This document shows positions 1 through 12,091 of a stretch of DNA of 64,000 nucleotides, one piece after another. The notes below the pieces were generated by a model, which saw only the letters and a list, made by a program, of their open reading frames with translations, made no database searches and was not told the origin of the DNA. The position numbers and the translations under genes are program-made. The DNA is taken from positions 62,001-126,000 of the forward strand of contig JAMKCH010071773.1 of the NCBI GenBank assembly GCA_023653785.1. Direction: 5' to 3'. Position 1 is the stretch's first letter. Each line of letters starts with the position of its first letter. The stretch is from Ophioderma brevispina (Eukaryota; Echinodermata; Ophiuroidea; Amphilepidida; Ophiodermatidae).

Positions 1-1799
1 AGGGGTTATCGGGCAAGATCCCTCTGAAAGGATCAGCCACTGTACAACCTAAACGAAAAATAGGCATGAAAATAAGTATCCGGCATAAAGGATTTATACA
101 TTTTTTTCACCATCTAAAATTTAGAACTTGTGTCATCTATCAAGATGCCTTCCAAAGAGTCCCCGTAACAAAGTAGGTCATACGGGCACAGTTTGGCCAG
201 GTTTCAAAACAGTGCACAGAGTAATGATAATGCAAACAAGAATAGTCTTTAAAAAAAGACAAGCATCGCTGAGCTAGTGTTTGACAGCGGTAGGACATGA
301 CAACCTAACAGCAACAGCGAATTCAAAATCTAAGGAAAAATTGTATAGCAAAATCTTGTATATTTATTGACCTCCTGGTAAGGTAACAATAGTCATATCT
401 CTGAATTTGACTAATTAAACGTCTTTCAATTGTATGCAAATCTTTCAAACACCGTGGAACAATTTCAGCATCCATTATTATTTGTTATTGCAGTATGTGG
501 CATTTATTGTTTATTAAATAGAATGAGATATTTACATTGCGCATGATACCTATCTGCCATGCTTGTGATGTTATATTGACAGTCCTATGATTGCAATCAT
601 ATTACTGAAACATCCCAAATATATCAGTGTAATAAGTTTAGTCACATACAGTAATGACCTTTAAACCTTGAGTATGTTGTCTTTAAAATTATTAACATAA
701 TAGGGGGAAAAGTTCTAGAGCTGGCATACATGATGCGTCATTGATCGCATAACTTTCACTACACAAAAGAGTTACAACCAAACTATTTACAATCGCTAGA
801 ACGCTCCATATGCGAACTCTCTGACGCGCATAAAAGGAGTTTCCATGTTGTACCTAAGACAAAGTTTGTGACAATTGGACTTCCATTTCCATTCAGGTGA
901 TAGTTCGTGGAAGATCTGCAGGGAAAGATATCTCATCTATACCATTTATGGAGTGTGTTAGAAATATTGTTGGAATATAAGTAAGTACCTTCATACTATA
1001 GGATGTATACATTTTCAAGACACGTTTTACTGAAACTACAGATTGATTAAAATATGAGCGAATTGCTGTACACTGCTATCCGATCCGTCAACAGATTCAA
1101 AATCGACACATTCCTTATGTGTTGGTAAGGTACTCCTTACAAGTGTCTCATATTCAGTTAATTCCTGCTTTTCTTTCACTGTGTCAATGTACAATTTTGG
1201 TCATTGGCCAAAGTAACGCATAAATATAACATTAACTCATCGACAGTTACCAAAAATACAGGTATGATAATGTCACTCTCACTAAGACTATTAATTTTAG
1301 AATAGTCCATAAAAAAAAAAACAACCAACGACAAAACAGTTAGGTGTTTTGAATCTCACTCCATGATGCAATAGGCAATTATGCCTATACCGTACTGTAC
1401 AAAACACACATCAGTAACTTAGGGATAAAATGTGTTCCAAAGTTTAAGAAGCGGCATCAAGACAGTTCATCAATCAATCAAAAAATTTCTCCTAAGTACT
1501 AATGCTATATGGGCTAGAATGAGCATTAAAGTCTAGGGTTTTATGTGTTATAAGGCCGACCCCTCAACCCACAAAACCCTCCCTACAAAACCCAACAATC
1601 AGAGATTTCCCTAGGAGGACGCCCTCAATTTCCAAAAAAATCGTGTTTTTTGGCATGTACATAATGCTTGTCGCATAGACTAATCACTGTTGAAATTGGC
1701 TAAGCTGAAATCGAATTCTTTCCTATAGAAAATCACACTTTTGTTATAAAATTCGTCGATCCAGAAATAAATTTTTTGTTATAGCATCCGTATCCTGAT
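1..1799. other. Intergenic, no gene recognised
   Basis: AT-rich sequence with no substantial open frame and no recognisable protein similarity on either strand. It holds a short A-run near 1310-1321 and a C-rich stretch near 1556-1625. I see no repeat array or RNA gene. Confidence 0.6.
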
Positions 1800-1825
1800 G
1801 GGGGGGGGGGGGGGTGGGGGGGGGG
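1800..1825. repeat. Poly-G tract
   Basis: An almost uninterrupted run of G (one T) followed by TACGT. It could form a G-quadruplex, and its length is likely inaccurate in any assembly. Similar G runs at 8.58, 15.19, 26.53, 30.59 and 48.38 kb sit inside or beside TIR-element remnants, so this may be the end of a similar element. Confidence 0.8.
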
Positions 1826-3270
1826 TACGTAATACCTACACACTAACTGTTTACTGTCATCAAAACGAAAAAACCCGATTCATTTCATATTGGAATTGTA
1901 GCATTTTAGGTTACTATCTTAGTTCTAGTTGACTATTTTTCATTATTATACAGCAAAAATAATATTTTCGAAATCTCTGAGCAGCCTTTGTTAAGATAGG
2001 ATTTTATGTGATCACAGGACCAACTGTTAGGTGTAAATTTCCTCAAACTCTGGTTCATTTTGGGATGACCTCAAACACCCCTCTGGATCATAAACATAAG
2101 TTCCGATTAGCATTAACGATGAGAGGTAACGTTTTATACTGCATTCTATATTTAACAAGAAAAGAAAAAAAAAAAAAAAAAAAGCATTTGTCGATGACAC
2201 GTTTAGTATTCCCAATATGCTTCTCTAACACGAGTTTTCAAAGGTCGTTGGACTCTATGTGCATGTTTACACCCATTTTCTATCAAACCGATTGAGACAG
2301 CCACCCGCCCGGGCACCCGCAAACTCAAACGTGACGCAGCACATTAAGTCTGCTTTGCTCTTACGGTGGAGGGTTGCAATATGTGAAATTACTCACGTGT
2401 TTTCATTGGGGAAAATTGAACTGTCTATACATCCTGATTTTTAACAACACAGAACTCAGTCCTTGTATAGGTTTTACTAGAAGGTCCTGGGGTTTCGCTG
2501 TCAGCTACTGACATTGTGGGTAGTTTTTTCATTAAATAATCGCTAATATTTTCAAACTTCAAACTTAAGAAAACAGTTTTTTTAGCAGTGGCGTCACTTC
2601 TATAGCGTCGGGGGGGGCGGTAACACATTTACTCACGCGATATTTTTGTTAATGCGCGTACTAAATAATTCCAAACACGATTCATACTTTCAAATTATAA
2701 TCTGGCTGAAAACAATTGATTTTTGTGCAAATGAATTTGTACATTTAACATTATTTCTTTATACATAAATACACATTAACTTTTCTTGCGAAATATTTGT
2801 TATAATATCCTAGCATATTCTTCCGGTTAGGTAAGCGGTTTAATCAAATCACTGATCTCACACTACACACTGATAGGCTTGTCCGGCCGCTCGAAAACGT
2901 GAGGAAACTCGAAGTTGCCCTGCGGCGCCGTTTGCTCTACCCAAGACCCGATCGTGCACACGTACAAGGAATAGGGAAACTAGCGAAAGAGACCAGAATT
3001 ATGCGATTATGCGCGTATGTCAAGGTTTGTCAATTATTGTTTGATTTTTTAAATTTAAACACTTTGTTTTTAAATACAAAATAAGAATTCAAAAGTTTTA
3101 AAAAGTCTTTAAAATGCGCGAATGACGAAACTCAAGTATAGAGAAAAATACAAACAACCTGCGAAACATATTTCAGGTGTTCAGCTCACAGCCACAATAA
3201 GTCATTTCAGTAACCATGGTAACTGAGTAAGTGCCTTTGAAACTACAACTCACAGATATATAATCGATAT
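1826..3270. other. Intergenic with element remnants
   Basis: Short open frames at 2008-2295 and 2425-2628 have low-complexity translations and no recognisable family; I treat them as chance. An A-run lies at 2164-2184. At about 2586-2625 the sequence AGTGGCGTCAC followed by a G-run resembles the terminus of the G-rich TIR elements seen elsewhere in the window. Confidence 0.5.
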
Positions 3271-3272
3271 TA

Positions 3273-3860
3273 TTAATTTTCCTTCAAGATATTTTCCGCT
3301 TTACTCAAGAGAGTTTCTAAGCAAAGTCCAACCTCTGGAACAGTCTCTAAGGAGGTAAAGAGAGTCGCCTTTGTGAAAGAAAGACTTGGCATCAACCAAG
3401 TAGCATCTTCCGGTATTGAACCTGTGAGCATCTTCTCACCCTGGAGTGGACTCCTCATGGGCTGAATGCGATGCTCTAATAGCTTGAGAACCAGAACTGG
3501 TCCGATCTAAGGTTCTCCTTGCAGAAGTGGGGGCTATCTGGAAGCAGATAGGATACTACCTGTGGGGGTTGTGGAACAGCACCGAAGACCTGGAGGCAGC
3601 CTCTTTGGTGTCGGCGCTCAGCTGCTGGAGCAACTATGCACAAACCAGGACCTTGCGGAATTCATGAGGCAGCCATACGTTGTACCCTCTCTGGCTGTAT
3701 CATATTTGAGAACCACATGTTTGGACATCGATAAGAAGATAGACTCATTTCCCCTTCTGAGCCCGCAGTTGACTTGGTACGCTCCCCAAGTGATGGATGG
3801 GAGGTACCCTTTGGTTGGGAGACGTATGTAACACGCCTAGTATAGCGCGGGAATACCACA
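3273..3860. other. GC-richer block with unrecognised short ORFs
   Basis: This block is visibly richer in G and C than its surroundings. It carries open frames on both strands (+ 3562-3831, 89 codons; - 3273-3458, 61 codons; - 3662-3859, 65 codons). None resembles a family I know. A composition change with several fragmentary frames suggests a decayed coding sequence, perhaps from a mobile element, but strand and identity are undecided. Confidence 0.25.
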
Positions 3861-5461
3861 GAAACTTAATTTGTACCATGGATAGCTATCATCCTACTGC
3901 TTTTCATTGAAAGCAAATGCGTACCAATATGCTCACTTAGGTCCTACTTCACTATGACGTAATATCAGCCAAAAACATGAAAAGTTATGAGTAATCTAAT
4001 TTCTATGCGTTGGCTTTACAGTGATGGGAATTACTGGGTTTTTTACACAGAGCGTTTAGTGGTGTTTTTGAGTAAATTGAAAATTATCATTTGCCACCCT
4101 TACACGGTGGTAATTTTCATCTTGTTTCCTTAGACTTATACATCGTATTGGAATGTTGGTACTTATTTTGATACCATGAAAGAGAAAACCGCAAGCTTGT
4201 CTTGTGAGGACGGCAAATGTATCCGATGCGGATGTGTAAAAAGGCAATCATAGGGGTGGTACGCCCCCCCCGCCAGAGAAATTGTTGTTACACAAAAAAT
4301 GCTGGAATGACCTCGTATCTCTTTACAGGGGCTTTATAGAAGAGATTTGGGGCATGCACGTTCTATTAAAAAAATTGATAGATTTTTTTGGAATAAATTC
4401 CTGGGGGGGGAGGTCTGATTTATTTGGTCGGGACCAATGCTACGTTCACAAAAAGCGAAAAAAAAAGACGCAATAGCTCAAAATGTGGAACAACCTCTAG
4501 GGTATAAAATTCAATCAATAATTGAGTTCTAGGGGGTTCAAATTCAGTTGTGAATTGTGACTGGTTTCATATAAATAGGAAAATGTAACCTAAACAATGC
4601 GGCAAAATAAACCCGAGTGTGTAATTTTTCCTAGGCATATAGCAAAGTGTAATTTTTTGTGTATAATTTGCATAATTTTAAAAGGTATTTTTCAGTCACG
4701 TATTGAAGAATCAGTCCGGCGGCAAGGGGTATAGATTTTTTACTGGCAAATTGGTCTGATTATAAAAAAACCCTGAAAAACTAGTATAATATTAACCAAA
4801 ACTGCTCCGTTAGATTCCCGTTAGGGTTTATTTTCACTGAAAATTGATCTTGTTAGCCTTTTGGGTCATTCGAACTATTGTCTTCTGGAATGACCATGGG
4901 GCCCCAACAACCCCCCCCCACACCCGCTCGCCCTCCGGATAAAAATTCTCGCTTGAAGAAAAAGATAATGCAGTCATGCAGTCGATGGGTCAGTATAGTG
5001 CGACAAATCATTGTTATAATCAACTTGTAATTAAATTGGAAGGAACTGAATTTGGTCGCTTGACCTATTGGGATATATAGAGCTAGTCCGTGGCACTGTT
5101 TTGTGATAATGTAAAATCCGGATCATGCACCTTTAATTGTTGATCCATTTGCTACAGTACCAGCGAAAGAGCTGCTGAATTAAATACTAATTTACTATGA
5201 ACTACAGGTATTAGCAAGATGCGCTGGCCGTAGCTAGTATTCCCATGGAGTTCATATAGCATTTTTGAGCACAGCACTGTGGTAATGTAAGTGCATACAG
5301 TATTATTTGCAGTTATAGGCTACGACGTACCCACGCAGTATCAGCACTAATCGTCGCAAATTGCCTAGATCCATTAGTTTACTTCTGACTCACAGTTAAT
5401 TTCAGGTGCTAAAACGGGCCACATACTCCATGCCAATTGCAACGCTGTGATATTTTTTCAG
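3861..5461. other. Intergenic, no gene recognised
   Basis: AT-rich sequence with short C and G runs at 4262-4272, 4403-4411 and 4910-4920. No convincing coding segment, RNA gene or tandem array is visible. Confidence 0.5.
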
Positions 5462-5707
5462 ATATTGACGCAGGGAGTACTTTATAAAAGCATACGTGTT
5501 ACTCATCCCGATAGAAACCGTGCACCGAGTGAATGTTTTGGTTAGAGGGCAAAAGGACGCTGTGCAACTTCCGGTTCTTCACCGGCCCGCTATTCAATCG
5601 CGTGGATTGCCTATCCAGTGTATAATAGAGATCAACTTGTGTCTTAATACACAAAGAGGCCAGCAAATCTTGCATGAACGCACTTCACTACAAATTCTTC
5701 AGACTCA
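5462..5707 (+). other. Exon-like segment of unknown nature
   Basis: The segment is bounded by a pyrimidine-rich acceptor (ATTTTTTCAG ending at 5461) and a consensus donor (CA then GTAAGTAA from 5708), giving a 246-base unit. No + frame is open across its whole length. The longest open stretch starts at a GTG at 5496 and runs 71 codons to a stop near the donor, with no recognisable domain. It could be a 5' untranslated or non-coding exon, or a chance pairing of signals. It lies 1.9 kb upstream of the Hsp40 start on the same strand, so an upstream non-coding exon of that gene is possible but unproven. Confidence 0.15.
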
Positions 5708-6064
5708 GTAAGTAAATAATTCTTACCAAAATAAATTTTGTAGGGCATTATTTCTTACCAAGTAATAATCTCACCTTTTCAGTAATAATAATAGTAATAT
5801 TACCAAGCGTAACTTCCCATGCACTAGTAATGGGCACGTCATGCTATTTTCAATACAAAAAAATCTTGCCTTGATATCGGTCCGCTAGGCAATTCGGTCA
5901 TCAGACTGGTACTAATGCAAATATCAATTACTAAAGCACAGTTTCGGTGCCCCCAACATCATCATTATCCCGTCACCGTTTCACTCATGGTCTTATTTAA
6001 AAACAACGACAATGTGTTTTCAAAAATTATTTTACAAATATGGGCATATAGCGCTTCACATAAC

Positions 6065-6097
<33 letters not shown>

Positions 6098-6696
6098 AAT
6101 ATAAATATAGCACCATAATTGCACACGTGATATTTTAAGACAGCACTTCATTCCAATTCAATACGAATTCCGCATTCGTTAATATGCAATACGATGCAGT
6201 GGCATTTGTATACAACTACCTTCGAGGCGCTTAGCATATCAGTAATACTACGCCTCTACAAATCTACTATACTCGCGATCGTGTACTGAGAAAGAACTCA
6301 GTCGGAACTGGACTTCTTACTACTGAATACATCAAAAATACAGCCATCAATTGATACGGTTCAGTACGCGTTCAGAACCACGATTGGCACTATCTGCTAC
6401 AGGGCCTAACTTGTACATGTAACGGCTTCCATATAATGAACCCCCCTCACCTTAAAAACTGTCACAGTGACGGCATACCATCTCTTCAACTAAATGGAAT
6501 TATACATTCCCCGCAACACTTTTTAACAAAGCGAGGGCCACCATGAACGTCCACATGAAACGTTCGCCATTCATAATTATCCATCTTCGATGCAAAAGAT
6601 ACATACGGAGATTGATCTTCGTACCAGCTTTCTACGTGGGTTCATTGAACAGTGGTTTAATCGCCTACTTATCAGTATCTCTCTCTCCCTGCTCTC
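5708..6696. other. Intergenic with poly-A run
   Basis: No gene recognised. An uninterrupted A-run at 6063-6089 is followed by AT-rich sequence; it could be a retroposon tail, but no retroposon body or target duplication is evident upstream. Confidence 0.45.
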
Positions 6697-6732
6697 GTCG
6701 ATCGATCCATCGATCGATCGATCCATCGATCC
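6697..6732. repeat. GATC/ATCC tetranucleotide microsatellite
   Basis: Short tandem run of CGAT units interspersed with CATC (CGATCGATCCATCGATCGAT and continuing). Open frames that cross it on both strands are artefacts of the repeat. Confidence 0.8.
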
Positions 6733-7361
6733 TGCATCTAGCACTTCGACCAAGAAAAGTTTTGTCTCAGAAACCACAGCATTCATAGCTATATGTTAAG
6801 AAACCATATCTGCTCGGCTAACTCGATCGCTCATTAGGAATTATCTCTTGACATTCACAAAAAATGGACATACTACAACCAAAGCACATAGCTTTTTTGA
6901 GGGCGGGCTTCAAAAGAAACACCATAAAACATAGTTTCTGTTTCTAAAAGGTTCTGAAACAACCTTTATTTGTTGGCATTATCCCTTCTATGTTTTATAG
7001 CTTTTAATCACTCTTGGATTAGCCTTCTGCGAAAAGCTCTGACATATTCTATATGTATGCGATAAAACCCGACAGTGCTCAAAGCATTGGCTGGGATACT
7101 GATACTATAGACAAGTTTATCAACAAGCTCCGTGACTCAAGCCGAGCTTGCTCGTACATGACGTCAACTCTGAATATTAAATTGAACGTCATTATGTTAA
7201 TGTCCACCGTCGCTGTATCCATTTCACTTTTGGACTACAGTAGACTTACAGTGTTGTGGCATTTCCTAGTTGTGTTTACCACAGGCCCACGATCACTGTG
7301 AGTCACTTGCTCTATGAGAAGTACATGATGTGATGTCGAAATTGCTACCGTTGGACATTTG
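6733..7361. other. Upstream flank of the Hsp40 gene
   Basis: No coding feature recognised; the 82-codon frame at 7053-7301 has no family resemblance. I looked for heat-shock elements (alternating GAA and TTC with two-base spacing) between 6.3 and 7.6 kb and found no convincing trimer. Confidence 0.4.
7159..7166. promoter_or_regulatory. Consensus CRE palindrome
   Basis: A perfect TGACGTCA lies 428 bases upstream of the preferred Hsp40 start codon. CREB/ATF proteins bind this palindrome. One 8-base match is weak evidence on its own; only position and exactness support it. Confidence 0.25.
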
Positions 7362-7369
7362 TTTATAAA
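7362..7369 (+). promoter_or_regulatory. Possible TATA box
   Basis: TTTATAAA lies about 225 bases before the Hsp40 ATG. It would place a transcription start near 7395 and a 5' untranslated region of about 200 bases. The match is to the TATA consensus only, with no supporting initiator visible. Confidence 0.25.
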
Positions 7370-7593
7370 CTGTGAAAACTTGAGCACACCGTCAAAGTTG
7401 GGAGAGAACACGAACACTCGATAAGTTAATACCCTTCAACACGATTGACCGAGCACTGATTTCTCGTTGCGTTTGCGTAGGCTGGATGTGCATTAGTGCG
7501 TTACGGTACGTATACCAAATACCACTACAGCAATAATTCAGTTTTATTTCATTCGCGTCCTGGTTTTCAATCACCAAGCCGCTTGGCATGACC

Positions 7594-8442
7594 ATGGGAA
7601 AGGACTATTACAAGGTTCTGGGCGTAAGCCGCAGCGCCACTGAAGATGAATTAAAAAAGGCTTATCGCAAACTTGCACTGAAATTTCATCCAGACAAAAA
7701 TAAAGCCAAAGGAGCTGAAGAAAAATTTAAGGAGATAGCCGAGGCTTACGAAGTTTTAAGTGATAAGAAAAAACGCGATATATATGATAAGTATGGAGAG
7801 GCTGGATTGAAAGGTGAAGTACCTGCAGGTGGACGTGATGGAGGCCAGTCTTTCACATGGCAATATCATGGCGATCCCAATGCTACATTTGCTAGCTTTT
7901 TTGGTAATGCTAACCCATTTGACACCATGTTTTTCAACGTTGGTGGACACGGGGCAGGACCTCGACAGCACATGTTCCATGGCCCAGAACCTATGGACAT
8001 TGATGATGACTTTGGATTCATGCCTGGATTTGCAAATGGCCACCATGCTGGTCACCCTGGTTGGGCTGGACATAATATACACCATCACCCTGGTGGTGGT
8101 GGCGGTGGTAGTCACAGGAAACGTCAAGATGCTCCCGTGCATCACGACCTCAAAGTTTCTCTTGAAGACATTTTCAGAGGGTGTACAAAAAAGATGAAAA
8201 TTTCACGTAGAGTTTTGAACCCCGATGGACGTTCAACAAGGACTGAAGACAAAGTGTTGGACATTAATGTAAAGCCAGGTTGGAAAGAAGGTACAAAGAT
8301 CACATTCCCAAGGGAAGGCGATCAACTACCAAACACTATTCCTGCGGATATTGTATTCACATTGAAGAACAAACCACATGCATCATTTCAGAGGGATGGT
8401 TCACATCTTGTATACAGAGCAAAGATCTCTTGATTGAAGAGG
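7594..8442 (+). CDS. DNAJB1/4/5-like Hsp40, first coding exon
   Basis: Type II J-domain co-chaperone that stimulates Hsp70 ATPase and hands it unfolded clients in cytosol and nucleus. Residues 3-70 form the J domain, starting KDYYKVLG and with the catalytic HPD at 32-34. Next come a Gly/Phe-rich stretch with the conserved HGDP and NPFD motifs, a His/Gly-rich linker ending in six glycines (around 168-173), and C-terminal domain I. There is no zinc finger, as expected for class B. I chose the second of two nearby ATGs (7588, 7594): ACCATGG is a strong Kozak context and MGKDYY is the family N-terminus. The exon ends at a consensus donor (AGG then GTAAGC). An in-frame TGA sits at 8431-8433, codon 280, four codons before the donor, exactly where the family continues into its ISL segment. 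Length and exon phase otherwise match the family, so the identity is secure; whether the locus is functional is not. Confidence 0.93.
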
Positions 8443-8560
8443 GTAAGCTGTGTTTAAACAATCTAAAACCATCAAGACTTGTGAATATATTAACAACCAA
8501 TAACTGTTGTTGAATCAATTAATTTCGTTAAAGAAAAAAAACAACAAAAGGAACACAAAA

Positions 8561-8770
8561 GACAGTGGCGAACCAGCGGGGGGGGGGGCCGGGGGGGGCG
8601 CAAGAAAACGCCCCCCAAACGAACGTGCCCCCACCAGTCCCCAAATGAACTGACTCTTTTTCACCGTGTCTATGGAGAAGGGACCTCCTAAATTTGCCCC
8701 TCAAAAAAAAAAAAGCCTTGGCACCCTTCAGCCACCCCCATTTTGCCAAAGGTCGGTTACTGCCACTGCC
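8561..8770. mobile_element. G-rich TIR element remnant (MITE-like)
   Basis: The left end GACAGTGGCGAACC is mirrored by GGTTACTGCCACTGCC on the right, giving imperfect 13-15 bp terminal inverted repeats around about 180 bp with long G, C and A runs. It lies in the Hsp40 intron 119 bases after the donor. No transposase frame is present, so any mobility would have been non-autonomous. Confidence 0.5.
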
Positions 8771-8780
8771 ACCACGCCAC

Positions 8781-8815
8781 CACAACACACACGCGCGCGC
8801 GCACACACCACCACA
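8781..8815. repeat. CA/CG microsatellite
   Basis: Mixed (CA)n and (CG)n run, ACACACACGCGCGCGCGCAC and continuing, directly after the preceding TIR element. Confidence 0.8.
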
Positions 8816-11580
8816 ACACAAAAAAATACTAGCTATAGGTCGTAGTACTGGAAATAATTATGAAGTCGTAAGTACGTACGTACACGTTGATAACGTTAAT
8901 GCCCCGGAAGAACATTAATTAGAATATATACTGGCTTTCAAGCACAGCGTTCTTAATGAACCCATAGAATGCCACTTTAATGGTCATAATATTCAGATGA
9001 TAACCAATTAAGGTAAATGGGATTGAGTAACAAGTCGTTTTATTGTTTGGTGCATTGGCCCTTCATTATATCTCTCTTAACCAAGGATCTCAATACATTC
9101 CCAGAGTATGACATTGTAATTTTTTGGCAATTTACAGACAAGATACCCTAATTTGAAATGCTATTGCGGTTAGCTTCTATGCTTAACAGAAAGAGAACCT
9201 GAACTGAAAAGATGGATGAAGTCCAATGGAGTCCAATAAGCATACTTTATTTTACTTGGAAGGTTAACCCCTTTCCCTATGCAGTTAGTTCAGCAAACAC
9301 AATTAGTACATTGAAACAAAACCCTTCCCTTCTAATAAACCCAGACACATTCGCTAATTCATGGATAGATTTTGATTGACTTGCCAACATCTGAAAGGTG
9401 TGTTCTTCACGATCTTCTACCTTAATTTTGAATTTGATCCAATATTGGCATAAATGAGACGCTGTGATTTACATATTTGCCAAGTTAAACAATGTTCTTT
9501 ATGGTATAAGAAAATATCTCACCTTAGGATTTACAAAAATTATGCCGAATTACGTTATATCTCTGAAAGAGCCAAGATTTAAAATAAAGTATACCACCCA
9601 ACCCACCCCCCTGCCGACAGAGTTATTTCTTTGCAGAGTCACTTGCCTCGACATTGTCGGATCAGATCTTTGGCCTATACTGTATGGATGCAAAAATAAG
9701 CAAACACATTAAATCCTCACTTAACGCCATAGGGTTTGTCCCTGGTAACTTCCTGAATAGATTTGAGCTCAAGCCTACGAACAATCAAGGGGATCAGGTG
9801 AGCAAAGGATACATAACCAGGTGGTAATGAATGGAACAAAGTCAGAGGCTGAAAATATATTCTGTGATGAATAACAAGTTGAAAAGGCATTAATCTTTTA
9901 GCATTATATACAATGTCTGTGGCCTGGAGACATACAGTACCTATAATTATGTAATTTGATGCAATGTACTCTAAATTGACGTCGATAAAGTTATACATAC
10001 ACGAATGCGTCAGTTGCTCAAATTAAACTGTCATGTAAATTTTAGTTGGATTAAGTTCAAAGACAACAGTTGGTGCAATAGAATAATTAAAGGAAATCCA
10101 GGCAACATACCACATTAGCATGATCAATATCCGCAAGTAACTAGTTGACAGATCACGAAGAGGGAATTCAATGTCAAAGACTTAAAAAGGAAAATGCTAA
10201 TTGGTCAATGACACTATTGAGTTAGTGCTAATTATAAAAAGACAAGCCATATTGGCCTAGATTCATTGTTGCTAATTGTGTTCAAAACAAAAGCAAGCAC
10301 AAATACAGATTATCACATAGTGTAGTTTTGTCTTCTAATTACCCAAGTTTTTTTGGCACGTGCTCTTATTGAGGAACATATCAAATAATTATCGTGTCAT
10401 CATATCAAAATTTCACGTTTTTGTTGATTGTTTGATTAGATCTAGTTTGTACTCGCTTTGCGGTATGCATTTTGTTCTGTTTTGGTAATGAAACAAGATT
10501 ACTAGAGGTCTTATTTGGAATGAATGGTCATCAAAGAATTCTTGATTTTAAATGTCATGCACATGATAAATCACAATGTGCGCTAACGAAGATAATATTT
10601 GTTGTAAAAATGAATGTAATTTTTAGCATTTTCATTTAAAAATCGATGGATAATAATTTATTGCTTAAAATTCTGATGGGAGCTCAGTGAGTTTTATGGA
10701 AGAGAAAACCAAGCAAATATTTGCACCTGATTTGCAAGATTACCTTTGATTGATTTAAGGCATATACGCCACCGCACATTTGGGGTGAACTTTATAAATT
10801 GAACATTGGCTGCTAGACATGGTGTTAGGCGTCTCCTCAGCTGTTACATTGCTATGTCTACCAAGACCGCTTTGTATCAAATGTCACTTGAGCTATTTGA
10901 TCTAACGCGACAGAAATATGTCACTGAGAAAGATAAGTAATAGACCTAATCAGATTAATCATGTAGAACTATGACCAGTACTTGTTAATTAGGTAACTAT
11001 GTCTTAACATGGTTATCATGTATGGTTATCATGTATTATAAATTTTTAATAGCTCGCGAAAACAGTTATAGTTTATTGTACCATGGTGTAATTGTCCATA
11101 GGTTGAAAAGTAGTATATCTCAATGTATATAAATCCAGAGAAAGTTTAAAGCATTTTTACATTTCTAAAAAATAATGACTTGTAGTATATTAGAGCAAAA
11201 AATGTTATTTCCGGTACAATGAAATATTAAACAAATTTTCAAGTTTTAAAGCTCTTGTATCTCGCCAATTGTTAGACTAGAAAACAAACAAAAAACACCA
11301 TGTTGCATTTACATGCCAAGTTTGTCTTTCATCAGCCGATATGTGTGATGTGTTACACGATATATCAACTATTATCATTGCTTGATTTGCCAATTTAAAA
11401 AAGAGTATCATTATCAAGCTTCCTGTAACAATACTTTCAGTAAATTATCATAATTGATAGTTAACATAATAATATTCATTTAGTTTCCTTAGATGTAAAA
11501 TAAAGCTGGCACAATTATTTTTTGGTAGTCACTGTAAGTATGAAACTCTAAATATAAGTTTGCATAATTTTAAGCGAGTG

Positions 11581-11798
11581 TCAAGTGACATGAATAAATG
11601 CCACAGTCAAGAATTGTCACAGAAGTATTTTGTTGAGTGCAACATTGTCATGATACAAAGATTCACATAAGATTTTACCTTACCGAGAATCAAGTGACAT
11701 GAATAAATGCCACAGTCAAGAATTGTCACAGAAGTATTTTGTTGAGTGCAACATTGTCATGATACAAAGATTCACATAAGATTTTACCTTACCGAGAA
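11581..11798. repeat. Perfect 109-bp tandem duplication
   Basis: The block starting TCAAGTGACATGAATAAATG at 11581 is repeated from 11690 with no difference I can see over 109 bases, ending CCTTACCGAGAA in both copies. Exactly two copies are present. Identity this high in an intron implies a very recent event or an assembly artefact. Confidence 0.9.
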
Positions 11799-12051
11799 CA
11801 ACGCATTTAAAAAAATGAGCATTTATTTAAAACATAGGCTTAGTACAAGAAAGTAGAACGCAAACGGTTAAATCTTTCAAATACATTTGTCTGATGTTGT
11901 AAAGAATATTAAGTTGTATTTTTTTATTTATCTGATCTGTGTCTTGTATGTTGCTGTTACTTCACCTAGTTATGCTAAATGGACTTCGTCCTTCGCTATA
12001 AGTTTACATTTTAATAAGTTACCTGATGTTACTAATTATTAAGGCTGATAT

Positions 12052-12091
12052 TCTCAAAGGGATCTAACTTAAAGTTACACTCCCTTTGAGA
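12052..12091. other. Hairpin-forming inverted repeat
   Basis: TCTCAAAGGGA and TCCCTTTGAGA form an 11-bp perfect stem, extended inside by AACTT/AAGTT. It lies in the Hsp40 intron. It could fold in the pre-mRNA or be a decayed palindromic element; no function is indicated. Confidence 0.6.

Noticed and set aside
6300..7593. Heat-shock elements upstream of the Hsp40 gene
   Set aside because: GAA and TTC triplets occur, but none with the two-base spacing and three-unit run needed for a credible element.
7756..8197. Overlapping 127-129 codon frames on both strands in the Hsp40 exon
   Set aside because: Shadow frames of the real Hsp40 reading frame, rich in codons mirrored from its Gly/His linker.
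8431..8433. TGA read as selenocysteine
   Set aside because: DNAJB proteins are not selenoproteins, the codon is not at a redox site, and simple base loss or decay explains it better.
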